Assembly (NCBI RefSeq): GCF_029433295.1 | Contig: NZ_JAQTHV010000003.1 | Span: 62,001-126,000, forward strand | Length of the DNA: 64,000 bases | Source: Bifidobacterium sp. ESL0784 | GTDB taxonomy: Bacteria > Actinomycetota > Actinomycetes > Actinomycetales > Bifidobacteriaceae | Direction: 5' to 3' | Shown: in pieces, positions 27,288 to 37,598 of the stretch | Layout: each line of letters starts with the position of its first letter | Numbering within the stretch: the first letter of the stretch is position 1 | Program-made: the position numbers and the translations under genes | The notes under the pieces: model-generated | What the model was told of the DNA's origin: nothing | Database searches by the model: none | The model's input: the letters and a program-made list of their open reading frames with translations, nothing else

Positions 27288-28775
27288 TTACCGCAATGTG
27301 TCTGGTTTCACATAGGCCGGGCCGTCACTGACGGAATCGGCAAACGTCTTGGCTTTTGCGGCAACCCGCTTGGCTTCGGAGATTTGCTCACGGACACGAA
27401 CAGGCGCGGTGCCGCCTTTACCGTCACGCTGGTCTACGGAACCTTCGACGGAAAGGACTTTGCGGACTTGTGGAGCGACATCTGCGGGCAGGAAATCCTT
27501 GAACACTGTGATGAAATCATCATCGCTCAAGTCCCAGAGCTCGCCGCCGCAACCTTCGGCCAACTGGACGCAGGCTCCGGAAAGTTCGTGGGCATGACGG
27601 AACGGAACGCCTTGCTTGACGAGCCATTCGGCGATATCAGTGGCCAAGGCAAAACCGGTGGGCGCCTGGGCCTTGAGCCGATCAAGGTCAAAGACCATCG
27701 TGCGCACCATGCCGGCGAATGCGGGCAGCAGCGTTTCAAGCGTGTCGACCTGATCGAACACCGCTTCCTTGTCTTCCTGTAAATCGCGGGCGTAGGCCGT
27801 CGGCAAACCTTTGAGCGTTGCCATCAAGCCGGTCATATCACCGATAAGTCGGCCAGACTTGCCACGGGTAAGTTCGGCGATGTCCGGATTCTTCTTCTGC
27901 GGCATAATCGAGGAACCGGTGGAATAGGCGTCATCGAGACGAACGAACGCGAATTCCTGCGTGTTCCAGATGATGATTTCCTCGGAGAGCCTGCTCAAAT
28001 CGACCCCAATCATGGCGGCAATGAACGAGAATTCAGCCACCAAATCGCGGCTTGCGGTACCATCGATGGAATTGGCGGTCACACCCGAGAATCCGAGCTC
28101 GTGGGCCACGGCCTCTGGATCGAGACCAAGTGTGTTACCAGCCAACGCTCCGGAACCATACGGGCTTTCGTCCATGCGCTTGTCCCAATCGGAGAGTCTA
28201 TCGACATCACGCAGCAACGGCCAGACATGGGCCATCAGCTGATGGGCGAGCAAAACCGGCTGGGCATGCTGCATGTGCGTACGCCCTGGCATCACCGCTT
28301 CCCCGGCTTTCTCGGCCTGCCCGATAAGCGCATCGACCACTCCAAGCACCAGACTGGCGACCGTACGCGCATGACGACGCAGCCACATGCGGATAAGGCA
28401 GGCAATCTGGTCGTTGCGCGAACGTCCGGCACGTAGCTTGCCACCGAGCTCGTCCCCCGCGATCTCAAGCAGTCCACGTTCCAGCGCCGTCGCCTCGTCT
28501 TCATCATCTTCGACAGGAGCGAATTCCCCCGAATCCACGAGCTTCTGCAGCTTGTTGAGCGCATCCTCCATGCGCTTCAACTCGTCGTCGCTGAGCAGTC
28601 CGGCCTTGCCAAGTGCCCGCGCATGCGCACGTGACCCGGCGATATCGTCATCGGCCAATCGCCAATCGAACTGCGTCGACTTGGAGAGCCGAGCCAACTG
28701 CGGCGAAGGCCCAGACTTAAACCGCCCGCCCCACAGCGCCAGATGCTCATTCCCTTTATTATCCTGCTCCGTCAT
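27288..28775 (-). CDS. argH: Argininosuccinate lyase
   Basis: A 495-residue enzyme releasing arginine and fumarate. The fumarase/ASL signature is [12 protein letters not shown]; earlier are [10 protein letters not shown] and [13 protein letters not shown] 28775 has AAGGG 9 nt upstream. It is separated from argG by 436 bp that contain two large palindromes and an ARG-box-like site, so it may have its own promoter with one palindrome in its leader. Confidence 0.97.
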   Translation of the reverse strand: MTEQDNKGNEHLALWGGRFKSGPSPQLARLSKSTQFDWRLADDDIAGSRAHARALGKAGLLSDDELKRMEDALNKLQKLVDSGEFAPVEDDEDEATALERGLLEIAGDELGGKLRAGRSRNDQIACLIRMWLRRHARTVASLVLGVVDALIGQAEKAGEAVMPGRTHMQHAQPVLLAHQLMAHVWPLLRDVDRLSDWDKRMDESPYGSGALAGNTLGLDPEAVAHELGFSGVTANSIDGTASRDLVAEFSFIAAMIGVDLSRLSEEIIIWNTQEFAFVRLDDAYSTGSSIMPQKKNPDIAELTRGKSGRLIGDMTGLMATLKGLPTAYARDLQEDKEAVFDQVDTLETLLPAFAGMVRTMVFDLDRLKAQAPTGFALATDIAEWLVKQGVPFRHAHELSGACVQLAEGCGGELWDLSDDDFITVFKDFLPADVAPQVRKVLSVEGSVDQRDGKGGTAPVRVREQISEAKRVAAKAKTFADSVSDGPAYVKPDTLR

Positions 28776-28831
28776 CCTTATTTTCCCTTCATTCTGTAAC
28801 AAACTAGTCTTTGAGTAAAACTAACTGTGCG

Positions 28832-28999
28832 GAGGTCTGGGGATATACGTTATTCCGGACGCTCCTTGGCTGTGCCGTTAAGCAGTGAGTCCAGTGGACT
28901 CACTGTAGGCACGGTGAGCGCGATGCTAGAGCGTGAAAACAAAATCTTCGATTTTGTCGGCTGTGTCTTACGCCGTAACAACGCATATCCCCAGGCCTC
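28832..28999 (-). repeat. Large palindromic element, copy A (expanded apex)
   Basis: Outer arms 28832-28858 and 28973-28999 match in 23 of 27 positions as inverted repeats. The minus strand carries the orientation shared with copy C (core GATATGCG and CGTAAGACA on one side, AAGGAGCGT and TATATC on the other). Where copies B and C have a short GGCC hairpin, this copy has an extra segment of roughly 75-100 nt holding a perfect 11-bp inverted repeat (28883-28893 with 28895-28905) and an 8-bp hairpin (28939-28946 with 28950-28957). It is in the probable 5' leader of argH. No ORF is inside. Confidence 0.85.
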
Positions 29000-29020
29000 A
29001 ATCACGAATGTTTATCAATC

Positions 29021-29034
29021 TTCAAAAATATTCA
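29021..29034 (-). promoter_or_regulatory. ARG-box-like site upstream of argH
   Basis: TTCAAAAATATTCA agrees in 12 of 14 positions with the TGCATAWWWATTCA pattern seen before argG. It lies between palindromes A and B. It suggests an ArgR-controlled promoter for argH, but no clear -10 could be picked. Confidence 0.45.
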
Positions 29035-29049
29035 TCATCATAAGTCAAA

Positions 29050-29139
29050 GGAGGGGGTTGGGATATGCGATGCTCGACCGTAAAGACTTGGCCTGAGCGG
29101 CCCGGAGCGTGTCGAGCATTGTATATCCCAACCCCTCCC
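29050..29139 (+). repeat. Large palindromic element, copy B
   Basis: Arms 29050-29078 and 29111-29139 form a stem of about 28 bp with G-T wobble positions. The apex (29079-29110) contains GTAAAGACTTGGCC, TGAGC and GGCCCGGAGCGT. Its orientation is opposite to copies A and C. It lies 51 bp from copy A in the argG-argH gap. Confidence 0.88.
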
Positions 29140-29168
29140 GCCACAGTAAGTGACTTGAAATATAAGGA

Positions 29169-29200
29169 TTGCTAGGCAGTTCCTACGAGCTGTCTAGCAA
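29169..29200 (-). terminator. Hairpin after argG
   Basis: TTGCTAGGCAG (29169-29179) pairs with CTGTCTAGCAA (29190-29200), 11 bp with one mismatch on the transcribed strand. It is 11 nt past the argG stop and is followed on the minus strand by TCCTTATATTT, a moderate terminator. Confidence 0.6.
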
Positions 29201-29211
29201 CTAATAAATAA

Positions 29212-30450
29212 TTATTCGACGGAGTTGTCCGGGACTTCGATGCCGTTGCCGAACTTTACGTCACGAGCGGCGGCGACCTTGTCGGGCAGGCCGTAGATCG
29301 AGATGAATCCGTTGGAGGCGTTCTGGTCGTAGGTATCGCCGGAATCGTAGGTGGCGAGCTTGTAGTCATAGAGCGAGGAATCGCTGCGACGGCCGGTGAC
29401 GACGGCGCGGCCCCCGTGCATGACCATGCGAATCTCGCCGGAAACGTAACGCTGCGTGTCTTCGATGAAGGCGTTGAGCGAACGGACCGCAGGCGAGAAC
29501 CATTGCGCGTCGTAGACCAGTTCGGCCCAGCGCTTGTCGATGTCACGCTTGATGCGGTGCTGCTCGCGTTCGAGGCAGCAGTTCTCAAGTTCTTCGTGCG
29601 CGGCGATAAGTGCCACAGCGCCCGGCGCTTCGTAAAGCTCGCGAGACTTGATGCCGACCAGACGGTCTTCAATCAGGTCGATACGGCCGATGCCCTGGGC
29701 TCCGGCGCGGCGGTTCATCTCTTCGATGGCCTGCAGTGGGGTGACGTCCTTGCCATCGATCTTGACCGGCACACCTTGCTTGAATTCGATGACGACTTCA
29801 TCCTCGACCGGAGGGAACGCCGGATCGTCGGTGTAGGTATAGCAGTCCTTGGTCGGGCCGTTCCAAGGATCTTCGAGGAAGCCGGTTTCGATGGCGCGTC
29901 CCCAGACGTTCTGATCGATGGAGTACGGGCTCTTTTCGGTCTGCGTGATCGGCAGCTTGTGGTCCTTGGCGAACTGGATCTCGACGTCACGGGTCAGAGA
30001 GAGGTCGCGGATCGGGCTGATAGCCTTCAAATTCGGGTCGATGGAGGCGATGGACACCTCGAAACGCACCTGGTCATTGCCTTTGCCGGTGCAGCCGTGC
30101 GAGATGGTGTCGGCACCGAACTGGTGGGCAGCACGAACCAGATGCTTGGAGATCAACGGGCGGGAAATGGCGGAAACCAGCGGATAGACGCCTTCGTACT
30201 TGGCGTTGGCTTTGAGCGCCAGCATGCAGTATTCCTTGGCGAACTCCTCGCGTGCATCGACGACATACGCCTCGACAGCGCCGCAGGCCAGCGCACGCTG
30301 ACGAATGGTTTCGAGGCTTTCGCCGCCCTGACCGACATCCAGGGAGACGGCGACGACATCCTTGCCGGTGCGCTCCTTCAGATACGGAATGGCCACAGAG
30401 GTGTCGAGACCTCCGGAATACGCCAGTACAATGCGGTTCTTATCGCTCAT
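29212..30450 (-). CDS. argG: Argininosuccinate synthase
   Basis: A 412-residue ATP-dependent ligase joining citrulline and aspartate. The P-loop is [13 protein letters not shown] at the start; [13 protein letters not shown] and [15 protein letters not shown] follow. It has its own promoter with two ARG boxes, so although it belongs to the arg cluster it can be transcribed separately from argR (298-bp gap). Confidence 0.97.
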   Translation of the reverse strand: MSDKNRIVLAYSGGLDTSVAIPYLKERTGKDVVAVSLDVGQGGESLETIRQRALACGAVEAYVVDAREEFAKEYCMLALKANAKYEGVYPLVSAISRPLISKHLVRAAHQFGADTISHGCTGKGNDQVRFEVSIASIDPNLKAISPIRDLSLTRDVEIQFAKDHKLPITQTEKSPYSIDQNVWGRAIETGFLEDPWNGPTKDCYTYTDDPAFPPVEDEVVIEFKQGVPVKIDGKDVTPLQAIEEMNRRAGAQGIGRIDLIEDRLVGIKSRELYEAPGAVALIAAHEELENCCLEREQHRIKRDIDKRWAELVYDAQWFSPAVRSLNAFIEDTQRYVSGEIRMVMHGGRAVVTGRRSDSSLYDYKLATYDSGDTYDQNASNGFISIYGLPDKVAAARDVKFGNGIEVPDNSVE

Positions 30451-30476
30451 ATCAACCCTTTCTTCAAATTCTTATA

Positions 30477-30510
30477 CAGTAATATATACATGCTTTTGCA
30501 TATATATTCA
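30477..30510 (-). promoter_or_regulatory. Tandem ARG boxes upstream of argG
   Basis: The strong box TGCATATATATTCA (30497-30510) is a near-perfect ArgR site. A weaker one (30477-30490) is 20 bp away centre to centre. The strong box overlaps the -35 and the weak box covers the -10, which fits repression of argG by the ArgR-arginine complex encoded in the cluster. Confidence 0.75.
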
Positions 30511-30511
30511 A
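30483..30511 (-). promoter_or_regulatory. argG promoter
   Basis: On the minus strand TTGAAT (30506-30511), a 17-bp spacer and TATATA (30483-30488) lie about 35 bp upstream of argG. Both hexamers fall within or touch the ARG boxes. Confidence 0.6.
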
Positions 30512-30748
30512 TTCAATAATATAAAATGTCCACGTTTTGGAATGCTGCCGGACCATTCGCCAACATTCACGTAAACGCTGTCTTTCGTATCATTATGTCT
30601 GCAATAAACTCGCCGGCAGGAAAAATCATATTTTACAGCTATTTTTGATTAACTCTGCATCAGTACTCAACGCACAAAAAGAATTACATCTCAGCTTCAA
30701 GTTGAATCTTCAGCACGATAGAGATGAGAGGACAGCCGTCCACATCAA

Positions 30749-31357
30749 TCAAGCACCAATACGCTGTCCTCGTGAGACGATATCAAGCAGCCATTGAACC
30801 CGGCCCACTGCCGCTTCGTCATCGCTGCATACCAGCAGCACCGTGTCGTCACCTGCGACCGTTCCCAAGATTCCGTCGATAGGCTGCTTGTCAATGACAC
30901 TGGCCATGTATTGTGCCGCTCCGGAAGGGGTGTGCACAATCACCAGATTACGGGCAGCGGCTGCGGAGGTGATCAGTCCGGAAAGGCCGCGGGAAAGCTG
31001 CTGGTCGATTTTTTCGGCGGTTGCGTCATCGAATTCAGGCTCGACACCCAGCGTATAGGCCATTTCACCGGTTTTAAGGCGGGTCTTGACCGCCTTCATT
31101 TCATCGAGATCGCGACTCAATGTGGCCTGAGTGACCTCGATACCGCGATCGGCAAGCAGTTCGAGCAGCTGCCCCTGTGAGGAGACCACCGAATTGGAGA
31201 GAATCTCCTGGATAACGCTCAGGCGGGCCGTCCTGTTTGTCGGATGTTGGAGCTTGGCCTCGTTATTCTGCTCTTTCCCGTTTTTTGAAGTTCCGGCAGA
31301 ATCGGCCGAATCACGATTGATGTCGGTGGTAATGTCGCTATCCTCAGTATCGTTCAT
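30749..31357 (-). CDS. argR: Arginine repressor ArgR
   Basis: A 202-residue regulator. The winged helix domain (residues about 42-110) has [41 protein letters not shown]. The carboxyl domain has the arginine-binding, hexamer-forming [13 protein letters not shown] 40-residue disordered extension precedes the usual start, rich in Asp, Ser and Asn. The ATG overlaps the argF stop by 4 bp, so coupling supports this start. It should bind the ARG boxes before argC and argG. Confidence 0.95.
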   Translation of the reverse strand: MNDTEDSDITTDINRDSADSAGTSKNGKEQNNEAKLQHPTNRTARLSVIQEILSNSVVSSQGQLLELLADRGIEVTQATLSRDLDEMKAVKTRLKTGEMAYTLGVEPEFDDATAEKIDQQLSRGLSGLITSAAAARNLVIVHTPSGAAQYMASVIDKQPIDGILGTVAGDDTVLLVCSDDEAAVGRVQWLLDIVSRGQRIGA

Positions 31358-32319
31358 TTCAGCATTTCCTTATCATCTAGAAGCTTTCCCATCAACCAAG
31401 TCAGCAAAGCCTTTTGCGCATGCAGCCTGTTTTCGGCCTCGTCCCATACCACCGATTGCGGTCCGTCAATGACGCTCGCCGTGACCTCTTTGCCGCGGTA
31501 CGCCGGCAGACAATGCTGGAACAGCGCGTCGGGCTTGGCGAGCTTCATCAGCTCGTCATTGACCTGATAGTCCCAGAACGGCTTGGAACGCACAGCGTAT
31601 TCGTTTTCCTCACCCATCGAGACCCAAGTGTCGGTGAATATACAGTCAGCATCGGCCACCGCTTCGCGCGGATCCGTGGTCACCAAGATCGAACCGCCGG
31701 TCTGCGCTGCTATGCGCTCGGCATCCTCGACAATCTGCGGTTCCGGAAGGAAACCCCGCGGACCGGCCACACGCACGTTCATACCTGCGGTAGCACCGCC
31801 AAGCAGATAAGAGTTGGCCATATTGTTGGCCGCATCGCCCAAATAGGCGATGCTCTGGCCGGCAAGGGCGTCGACTCCCCCACGATGTTGCGCGATAGTC
31901 AGAAAATCGGCGAGAATCTGGCAAGGGTGGAACTGGTCGGTCAAGGCGTTGACGACCGGAACGGTGGCATATTTCGCCATCGTTTCCACCCGATCCTGAC
32001 CGAACGTGCGCCATACGATGGCGCTGGTCATCCGTGTGAGCACACGTGCCGTATCGGCAACAGGTTCGCCACGACCAAGCTGGGAACCGGACTTGTCAAT
32101 GACTAATGGATAGCCACCGAGCTCGGCAACACCGACCGAGAAACTGGAACGTGTACGGGTGCTGGGTTTGTCGAAAATCACCGCAACACCCTGTGGGCCG
32201 GCGAATGGACGATGATAGTAGCGGTCTTTCCAGAACTTCATACCCAGTTCCAGGATTTCCTTCTGCTCGTCGTGGTTGACGTCATCATCGCGGAGCATGT
32301 GCCGAAGTTGACCTGCCAT
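31354..32319 (-). CDS. argF: Ornithine carbamoyltransferase
   Basis: A 321-residue enzyme making citrulline from ornithine and carbamoyl phosphate. It has the carbamoyl-phosphate loop [16 protein letters not shown] and the ornithine motif [11 protein letters not shown] 32319 has AAGGAG 6 nt upstream; the ATG at 32325 would touch that SD. It is coupled to argR by a 4-bp overlap. Confidence 0.96.
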   Translation of the reverse strand: MAGQLRHMLRDDDVNHDEQKEILELGMKFWKDRYYHRPFAGPQGVAVIFDKPSTRTRSSFSVGVAELGGYPLVIDKSGSQLGRGEPVADTARVLTRMTSAIVWRTFGQDRVETMAKYATVPVVNALTDQFHPCQILADFLTIAQHRGGVDALAGQSIAYLGDAANNMANSYLLGGATAGMNVRVAGPRGFLPEPQIVEDAERIAAQTGGSILVTTDPREAVADADCIFTDTWVSMGEENEYAVRSKPFWDYQVNDELMKLAKPDALFQHCLPAYRGKEVTASVIDGPQSVVWDEAENRLHAQKALLTWLMGKLLDDKEMLK

Positions 32320-32395
32320 AACCATCTCCTTATTACTGATTTGACTATTAAAATATACCGCATAAAACTGAAAATATTAATATTCTATCCGCATA

Positions 32396-32409
32396 TTGGT
32401 ATATATGCT
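32396..32409 (-). promoter_or_regulatory. Weak ARG-box-like site in the argD-argF gap
   Basis: TTGGTATATATGCT keeps 10 of 14 positions of the ArgR pattern. The 216-bp gap is AT-rich and long enough for an internal promoter of argF-argR. Support is limited to this match. Confidence 0.3.
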
Positions 32410-32535
32410 ACAGAGATTATCTAAATCTAACTATTTTGTCGCATTCCTTTGGAATCGCAGATCCGGTCAAGACGTATAAAGCGATTCCGAACGAAACAAA
32501 TATCCCGGAAATTCACAAGCAATCATGAATTAGAC

Positions 32536-33828
32536 TCAATCATCAGGCAAATCGAATGGCATCTTGGAAAGGATCGATACGGCCTGATTCACATCGTCGC
32601 TGCCGACAATCAATGGCGGTGCAAGACGCAAGGCGTCTGGGGCAACAGCATTGGTGATCAACCCGCGGTCGAGCGCCCAGTTCATGGCGGCGTGCGAACA
32701 AGGATGCGAAAGTTGGATGGCGTTGAGCAATCCACGTCCACGAATGGAAACGAGCAGCGGATTGCCACAAGACGCAATGGCCTCACGCAACTGCCTGCCA
32801 CGGGCCTCGGCATTGGCCACCAGCCCGTCATCCTCGATGACCTGCAAGGTAGTCAATCCAGCCGTAGTCGCTAGCGGGCCGCCGGCAAAGGTTGAACCGT
32901 GGAGTCCCGGCGAGAAAAGCGAGGCCAACGGCCCTCCGAACGCAATCATGCCACCCATCGGGAAACCGCCTGCCACCCCTTTGGCAAAGGTGATGATGTC
33001 CGGGATGATACCACCAGAAAGGTCCTCACGCTGGAAAGCGAACCATTTGCCGGTGCGTCCGATGCCGGTCTGCACCTCGTCGATGATCATCAGCGCATGG
33101 TTTTGATTGCAGAGTTCGCGGACGCCTTTGACGTATGCCGGGTCGAGCGGACGTACGCCGGCCTCGCCCTGAATCAGTTCGAGCATGACACCAGCCACCG
33201 GGCCGACGCCGTTCTTGCCGGTCTGATCGAAGGCAGCCTGCATCTCATCCAGATCTCCAGTCTCGACGAATTGAACCGCCGGAATCAGCGGGTTGTAAGG
33301 CTCACGGATGGAAAGTTTCCAAGTCGCACTTAGAGCGCCCATCGTACGTCCGTGGAATCCTTTGGCCAGAGCGAGGATTCGAGCCGGAGCTCCGCCGTGA
33401 TCGGGATCGCCACCGGGAAGGGTCTTTCCATAGAGCTTCGCCATCTTCATGGCGGCTTCGTTGCCTTCGGCCCCGGAATTGCCGAAATAAACCCGCGATC
33501 CTTCGGGAGCGCCAGCAATCTCCAGCAACTTTTCGGCCAGCTTTATCTGTGGGACTGAGGCGAAATAATTGCTGATATGCGCGATTTTCCCGGCCTGTTC
33601 ACTGACCGCTTTGACCCATTTGGGATGTGCATAGCCCAAAGAATTAACGGCTATACCTGCAAGAAAATCAAGGTATTCGTTGCCGTCCACGTCCCAGACG
33701 CGCATACCTTTGCCGTGATCCATGACACGAAGGGGCGTACCGAAAGCGTGGGTATACACGTTTTCGTATTGTGAGATCCATTGCTCGCTTTCAGGACCTA
33801 TGGCAGTTATTTCTTCGTCGTTGTTCAT
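32536..33828 (-). CDS. argD: Acetylornithine aminotransferase
   Basis: A 430-residue class III PLP aminotransferase making N-acetylornithine. It has FGNSGAEGNEAAMKMA, the cofactor segment IIDEVQTGIGRTGKWFA and the PLP lysine in FAKGVAGGFPMG. It lies 55 bp behind argB and 216 bp before argF. Confidence 0.96.
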   Translation of the reverse strand: MNNDEEITAIGPESEQWISQYENVYTHAFGTPLRVMDHGKGMRVWDVDGNEYLDFLAGIAVNSLGYAHPKWVKAVSEQAGKIAHISNYFASVPQIKLAEKLLEIAGAPEGSRVYFGNSGAEGNEAAMKMAKLYGKTLPGGDPDHGGAPARILALAKGFHGRTMGALSATWKLSIREPYNPLIPAVQFVETGDLDEMQAAFDQTGKNGVGPVAGVMLELIQGEAGVRPLDPAYVKGVRELCNQNHALMIIDEVQTGIGRTGKWFAFQREDLSGGIIPDIITFAKGVAGGFPMGGMIAFGGPLASLFSPGLHGSTFAGGPLATTAGLTTLQVIEDDGLVANAEARGRQLREAIASCGNPLLVSIRGRGLLNAIQLSHPCSHAAMNWALDRGLITNAVAPDALRLAPPLIVGSDDVNQAVSILSKMPFDLPDD

Positions 33829-33883
33829 TACATTCCCACTTTCTACGTTTTTATTTGCTAACTACCTGTTCGTAATGTTTCTT

Positions 33884-34879
33884 TTACTTTCGTCGCAGCT
33901 TCATGCCATCGCCGGGCACAATCATGGTACCGATGCCGGCGCTGGTGAAGACCTCGTTCAAAATGGAATGCGGCTGGCGGCCGTCGATGATATGCGCGCG
34001 TGGCACTCCTCCGTCCAGTGCTCGCACGCAGGCACGCATTTTCGGCACCATGCCGCTTTGCAGCTTTGGAAGAGCCTCACGCAAACGGTCGACACCGATG
34101 GAACTGATGAGAGAGTTCTTGTCGGGCCAATCGGCATAGAGCCCATCCACGTCAGTTAGAATAACGAGCTTTCGGGCATGTAGCGCCACCGCGAGAGCGG
34201 CTGCCGCGGAATCCGCATTCACATTGAAAACTTCGGTGGAGTCATCCGCATTCGGTGCAATCGACGAGACCACGGGAATACGGTTCTGTTCGATAAGGCT
34301 TTCCACAGCTGAAGGATCGACTTCGGTGACCTCACCCACCAATCCGATGTCGGTTTCCACCCCGTCGATAACCGGGCGATACCGTTTGGCGCCAAACAAC
34401 GAACCGTCCTCTCCGGAAAGTCCAACAGCATGCGGACCATGAGCGTTGATAAGCCCGATCAGTTCGCGCGAAACTGAACCGGTGAGAATCATCCGCACCA
34501 CCTTCATGATTTCCGGCGTAGTAACACGGAGCCCGGCTTTGAATTCCGAATGGATGCCAAGCTCGTTGAGCATACACGAAATCTGCGGGCCGCCACCGTG
34601 AACCACAATCGGATGCATGCCGACCTGCCGCAGAAAGACCATATCTTCGGCAAAGCAGCGTTTCAGATGCTCGTCGACCATGGCGTTGCCGCCGTATTTG
34701 ACGACGATGCGCTGGCCGGCGAATTCCTCCAGCCACGGAAGGGCCTCGATCAGTACTTCCGATTTCTGTTCGTCCTTCAGGTCATGGTGAACGTCGAATG
34801 CATCTTCTCCAGCTTTCGTCGTTTCTTCGTCGATCGGTTTCACCGGTTGCTTCGATTGTTTGGCTTTATCTATCGCCAT
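33884..34879 (-). CDS. argB: Acetylglutamate kinase
   Basis: A 331-residue amino acid kinase, the likely arginine-inhibited step. It has [31 protein letters not shown] and LTDVDGLY. A 40-residue polar extension precedes the kinase fold. AAGGA lies 5 nt before ATG. The 116-bp gap before it contains an ARG-box-like site. Confidence 0.96.
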   Translation of the reverse strand: MAIDKAKQSKQPVKPIDEETTKAGEDAFDVHHDLKDEQKSEVLIEALPWLEEFAGQRIVVKYGGNAMVDEHLKRCFAEDMVFLRQVGMHPIVVHGGGPQISCMLNELGIHSEFKAGLRVTTPEIMKVVRMILTGSVSRELIGLINAHGPHAVGLSGEDGSLFGAKRYRPVIDGVETDIGLVGEVTEVDPSAVESLIEQNRIPVVSSIAPNADDSTEVFNVNADSAAAALAVALHARKLVILTDVDGLYADWPDKNSLISSIGVDRLREALPKLQSGMVPKMRACVRALDGGVPRAHIIDGRQPHSILNEVFTSAGIGTMIVPGDGMKLRRK

Positions 34880-34934
34880 CTTTGTCCTTCAATCACGTCG
34901 TGCTATCCGCGTTCTGCTCATTGCATATCTTGCA

Positions 34935-34948
34935 TTGATGATTATTCA
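34935..34948 (-). promoter_or_regulatory. ARG-box-like site upstream of argB
   Basis: TTGATGATTATTCA matches the ArgR pattern at about 11 of 14 positions, 56 bp before argB. It may mark an internal regulated promoter or an auxiliary ArgR site. Confidence 0.35.
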
Positions 34949-34995
34949 TATATATCTGGAAAGTCATTGAACGGGTTCTCCGATTCCTTTGAATC

Positions 34996-36177
34996 TCAGG
35001 ATTCGTAGTCCGCGTTGATATGCACGTATTCGTGGGTCAAGTCGTCGGTCCATACCGTTGCGGTTTCGGCGCCGTGGTTGAGATCGATATCGATATCAAC
35101 CTCTCGGGCCTCCATCTTGACTTCAGAACGGTCAACGCCGGCACCGCCGTGCTCGCAGACACGCACGCCATTGATATCGACGGTGACTTCTTGCGGATTG
35201 TAAGCCGCCACGCCCACCGGAACCGTACCCAAGGAACTGACGATACGACCCCAGTTCGGATCGTTGCCGTAAATGGCGCATTTCAGCAGGTTCGAACCGG
35301 CTACAGCACAGGCGCAGGCCAGTGCAGCGTCTTCGGTTTCCGCTCCGCTTACCGTCACTTTGATATCGTGGCTTGAGCCCTCACCGTCACTGATAATCTG
35401 ACGCGCCAAGCTGGCACAAGCATCATGGATCAACCCTGCAAATTCGTGCGGCTCAGGTGTGACGCCGGAAGCCCCGGAAGCGAGCAGCAACACCGTATCA
35501 TTGGTGGACATACAACCGTCCACGTCGATGCGATTGAACGATTTGTCGGTCGCATCGGCGAGAACCTCTTGCAATTGAGCAACATCAACCATGGCGTCGG
35601 TGGTTATCACACATAGCATCGTAGCCAGCTGAGGCGCAATCATTCCCGACCCCTTGACCATGCCACCCACACGATAACCGGTACCTTCCAGTTTCACGGT
35701 TTTCGGTTTGGTATCGGTGGTCATGATGGCTGTGGCCGCATCGATACCGGCTTGTTCAGTGTCACTTAGCGTCGAAGCCGCTTTGTCAACGCCGGCCAGC
35801 ACATTATCCAAAGGCAATAATTCGCCGATAAGACCCGTTGAACATACCGCGATATTATCGGCGGTGACCGGGTTTTTGCCATCAAGCAGTTCGGCGACCT
35901 TGACTGCCGTCGCCTCGCTCTGTTTCAGCCCGGCCTTGCCGGTACAGGCGTTGGCCCCACCCGAATTGAGAATTACCGCTTTGATGTGCCCATCGGAAAC
36001 TGCCTTATGAGACCATTGCACCGGAGCCGCACAGAAACGATTCGCAGTGAACACGCCGACAGCGGCATCAAGCGGCCCATTGTTGACGACCAATGCCAAG
36101 TCGCTTTTGGTCTTGTTAGCCGAGATTCCGGCATTGACGCCGGCTGCGGAAAAACCTTTTGCAAATGTCACGCTCAT
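34996..36177 (-). CDS. argJ: Bifunctional ornithine acetyltransferase / N-acetylglutamate synthase
   Basis: A 393-residue Ntn-type enzyme of the cyclic arginine pathway. The self-cleavage region is KGSGMIAPQLATMLCV; cleavage before the Thr of ATML would give alpha and beta chains. NSGGANACTG is also present. It overlaps the argC stop by 4 bp. Since acetyl groups are recycled, a separate argA is not required. Confidence 0.96.
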   Translation of the reverse strand: MSVTFAKGFSAAGVNAGISANKTKSDLALVVNNGPLDAAVGVFTANRFCAAPVQWSHKAVSDGHIKAVILNSGGANACTGKAGLKQSEATAVKVAELLDGKNPVTADNIAVCSTGLIGELLPLDNVLAGVDKAASTLSDTEQAGIDAATAIMTTDTKPKTVKLEGTGYRVGGMVKGSGMIAPQLATMLCVITTDAMVDVAQLQEVLADATDKSFNRIDVDGCMSTNDTVLLLASGASGVTPEPHEFAGLIHDACASLARQIISDGEGSSHDIKVTVSGAETEDAALACACAVAGSNLLKCAIYGNDPNWGRIVSSLGTVPVGVAAYNPQEVTVDINGVRVCEHGGAGVDRSEVKMEAREVDIDIDLNHGAETATVWTDDLTHEYVHINADYES

Positions 36178-37301
36178 GGTGCCACTCCTATCGTTGTCAG
36201 TCCTTGTTCTTCCGGAAGCCCCAGCGCGATGTTCAAAGATTGCACCGCCTGTCCGGCCGTACCGCGGTTCAGGTTGTCGATGGCAGCAAATCCATAGAGA
36301 CGCTTGGCGTTTCTGTCGACTGCGACCTGCACTTGCGCCTCATTTGACCCCAATACGTTCGTGGTAGCCGGCATTTCAGCAGCATCAAGCAACTCGATAA
36401 ATCGCTGGCCTTGATAGACTTCGGCAAAAATCCCACGAATGCTTTCGTCGCTCATCGCTTCGCCTTTGTCGCTCAGCTTGGCCGAAACCACAGCCAAGAT
36501 TCCACGGGCCATCGGCACCAGTATCGGAGTAAAACCGACGACGATATCACCATGAGACTGATCAGCAAAGCCCAAACCGTTACGGTCATCATTTGAAAGC
36601 GCTGCTGCTGCTTGCTTGAGATTCTGCACAATCTCCGGAATATGCCGATGAACGCCACCTACCGAATACGGCGTGGCCGAGCCGAGCGCTTCGGCAGCCA
36701 ACAGATTCGGACGTTTGAGATTCTTTCCAGCCCCCGAATATCCGACAGCGAGATCCGTCACAATGTCATCGGGTTGCACAAGCCCCGCAGCCAAAGCCGG
36801 TTGGAACGCGAGGGTGACCGCAGTGACATTGCATCCTGGACCCGCGATCAACGACGCACTTTGCAATTTTTCACGTTGGCGCCGGTATCCGCCATCGGCA
36901 CCTTTGCCGACAATCAGCTCAGGCATGCCATAGACCCACGGCTGATGGAAATCGCCGCCATAGTACTGCGCCCACGCCTCGCTTGATTCAAGCCTATGGT
37001 CGGCTCCCAAATCAACGATTGCACAATTGGCATGAAGCTTTTCTGCCAAGGCTCCCGATACCCCATGCGGCAAGGCAAGAACGATGACGTCGTGCCCGTT
37101 GAGCGCTTCAGGCGTGGTAGGTTGGATGACCATATCCTTTAGCGACGGGATATGCAGCATATGCCTGCCAAGCTTGCTTCCGGCCGAAGAATCGCCGGTC
37201 ACTGTGGTCACTTCGAACGCAGGATGTGCCGCGAGTATGCGCAGCATCTCCCCTCCCGCATATCCGCTGGCACCGGCCACCGCCACCGTGTATTTGCTCA
37301 T
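36174..37301 (-). CDS. argC: N-acetyl-gamma-glutamyl-phosphate reductase
   Basis: A 375-residue NADP-dependent enzyme. The nucleotide loop is AVAGASGYAGGE at the start, and the catalytic cysteine is in AGPGCNVTA. ATG 37301 has AAAGG 8 nt upstream; a GTG at 37310 would abut it. It is first in argCJBDFR and preceded by ARG boxes. Confidence 0.96.
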   Translation of the reverse strand: MSKYTVAVAGASGYAGGEMLRILAAHPAFEVTTVTGDSSAGSKLGRHMLHIPSLKDMVIQPTTPEALNGHDVIVLALPHGVSGALAEKLHANCAIVDLGADHRLESSEAWAQYYGGDFHQPWVYGMPELIVGKGADGGYRRQREKLQSASLIAGPGCNVTAVTLAFQPALAAGLVQPDDIVTDLAVGYSGAGKNLKRPNLLAAEALGSATPYSVGGVHRHIPEIVQNLKQAAAALSNDDRNGLGFADQSHGDIVVGFTPILVPMARGILAVVSAKLSDKGEAMSDESIRGIFAEVYQGQRFIELLDAAEMPATTNVLGSNEAQVQVAVDRNAKRLYGFAAIDNLNRGTAGQAVQSLNIALGLPEEQGLTTIGVAP

Positions 37302-37332
37302 CGGCTTCACCTTTCTTGAAGATGAAGCTCAG

Positions 37333-37366
37333 ACTACATATATTCACTCTTGCGCATAGTTATTCA
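37333..37366 (-). promoter_or_regulatory. Tandem ARG boxes upstream of argC
   Basis: CGCATAGTTATTCA (37353-37366) and a weaker box (37333-37346) are 20 bp apart centre to centre, the same arrangement as before argG. They lie 32-65 bp upstream of argC, over the expected promoter. Confidence 0.7.
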
Positions 37367-37513
37367 TCCGAATAGTGGACACAGTTTATTACAATTTATC
37401 GCTTTCAACAAACTCTGATTAAACGTATATCTGTCAAGGCTCCTTGCCCAGCGGAATTGGAGCCACTAGACATATCATTTGCTCGATGTATAAAACCCGT
37501 ATATAAATATATA

Positions 37514-37547
37514 AAAGTCCTCGGTCACTCTCGTGAACAAGGACTTT
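37514..37547 (-). terminator. Intrinsic terminator of the DUF4190 gene
   Basis: An 8-bp stem (37514-37521 with 37540-37547) encloses a second hairpin TCAC-TCTC-GTGA. On the minus strand it is followed by TATATATT. It ends the upstream transcript before the argC promoter. Confidence 0.75.
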
Positions 37548-37598
37548 GCAAAGCCAGGAATGTGTTAAGGCTCAACCGTAAATAACATGCCCCAAGAT

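Noticed and set aside
28827..29096. 89-codon plus frame between argG and argH
   Set aside because: It crosses the palindromic elements, has no SD and no conserved character.
28832..29139. Possible CRISPR array or IS element
   Set aside because: Only two inverted copies with different apices, no regular spacers, no transposase frame, no target duplication that I could see.
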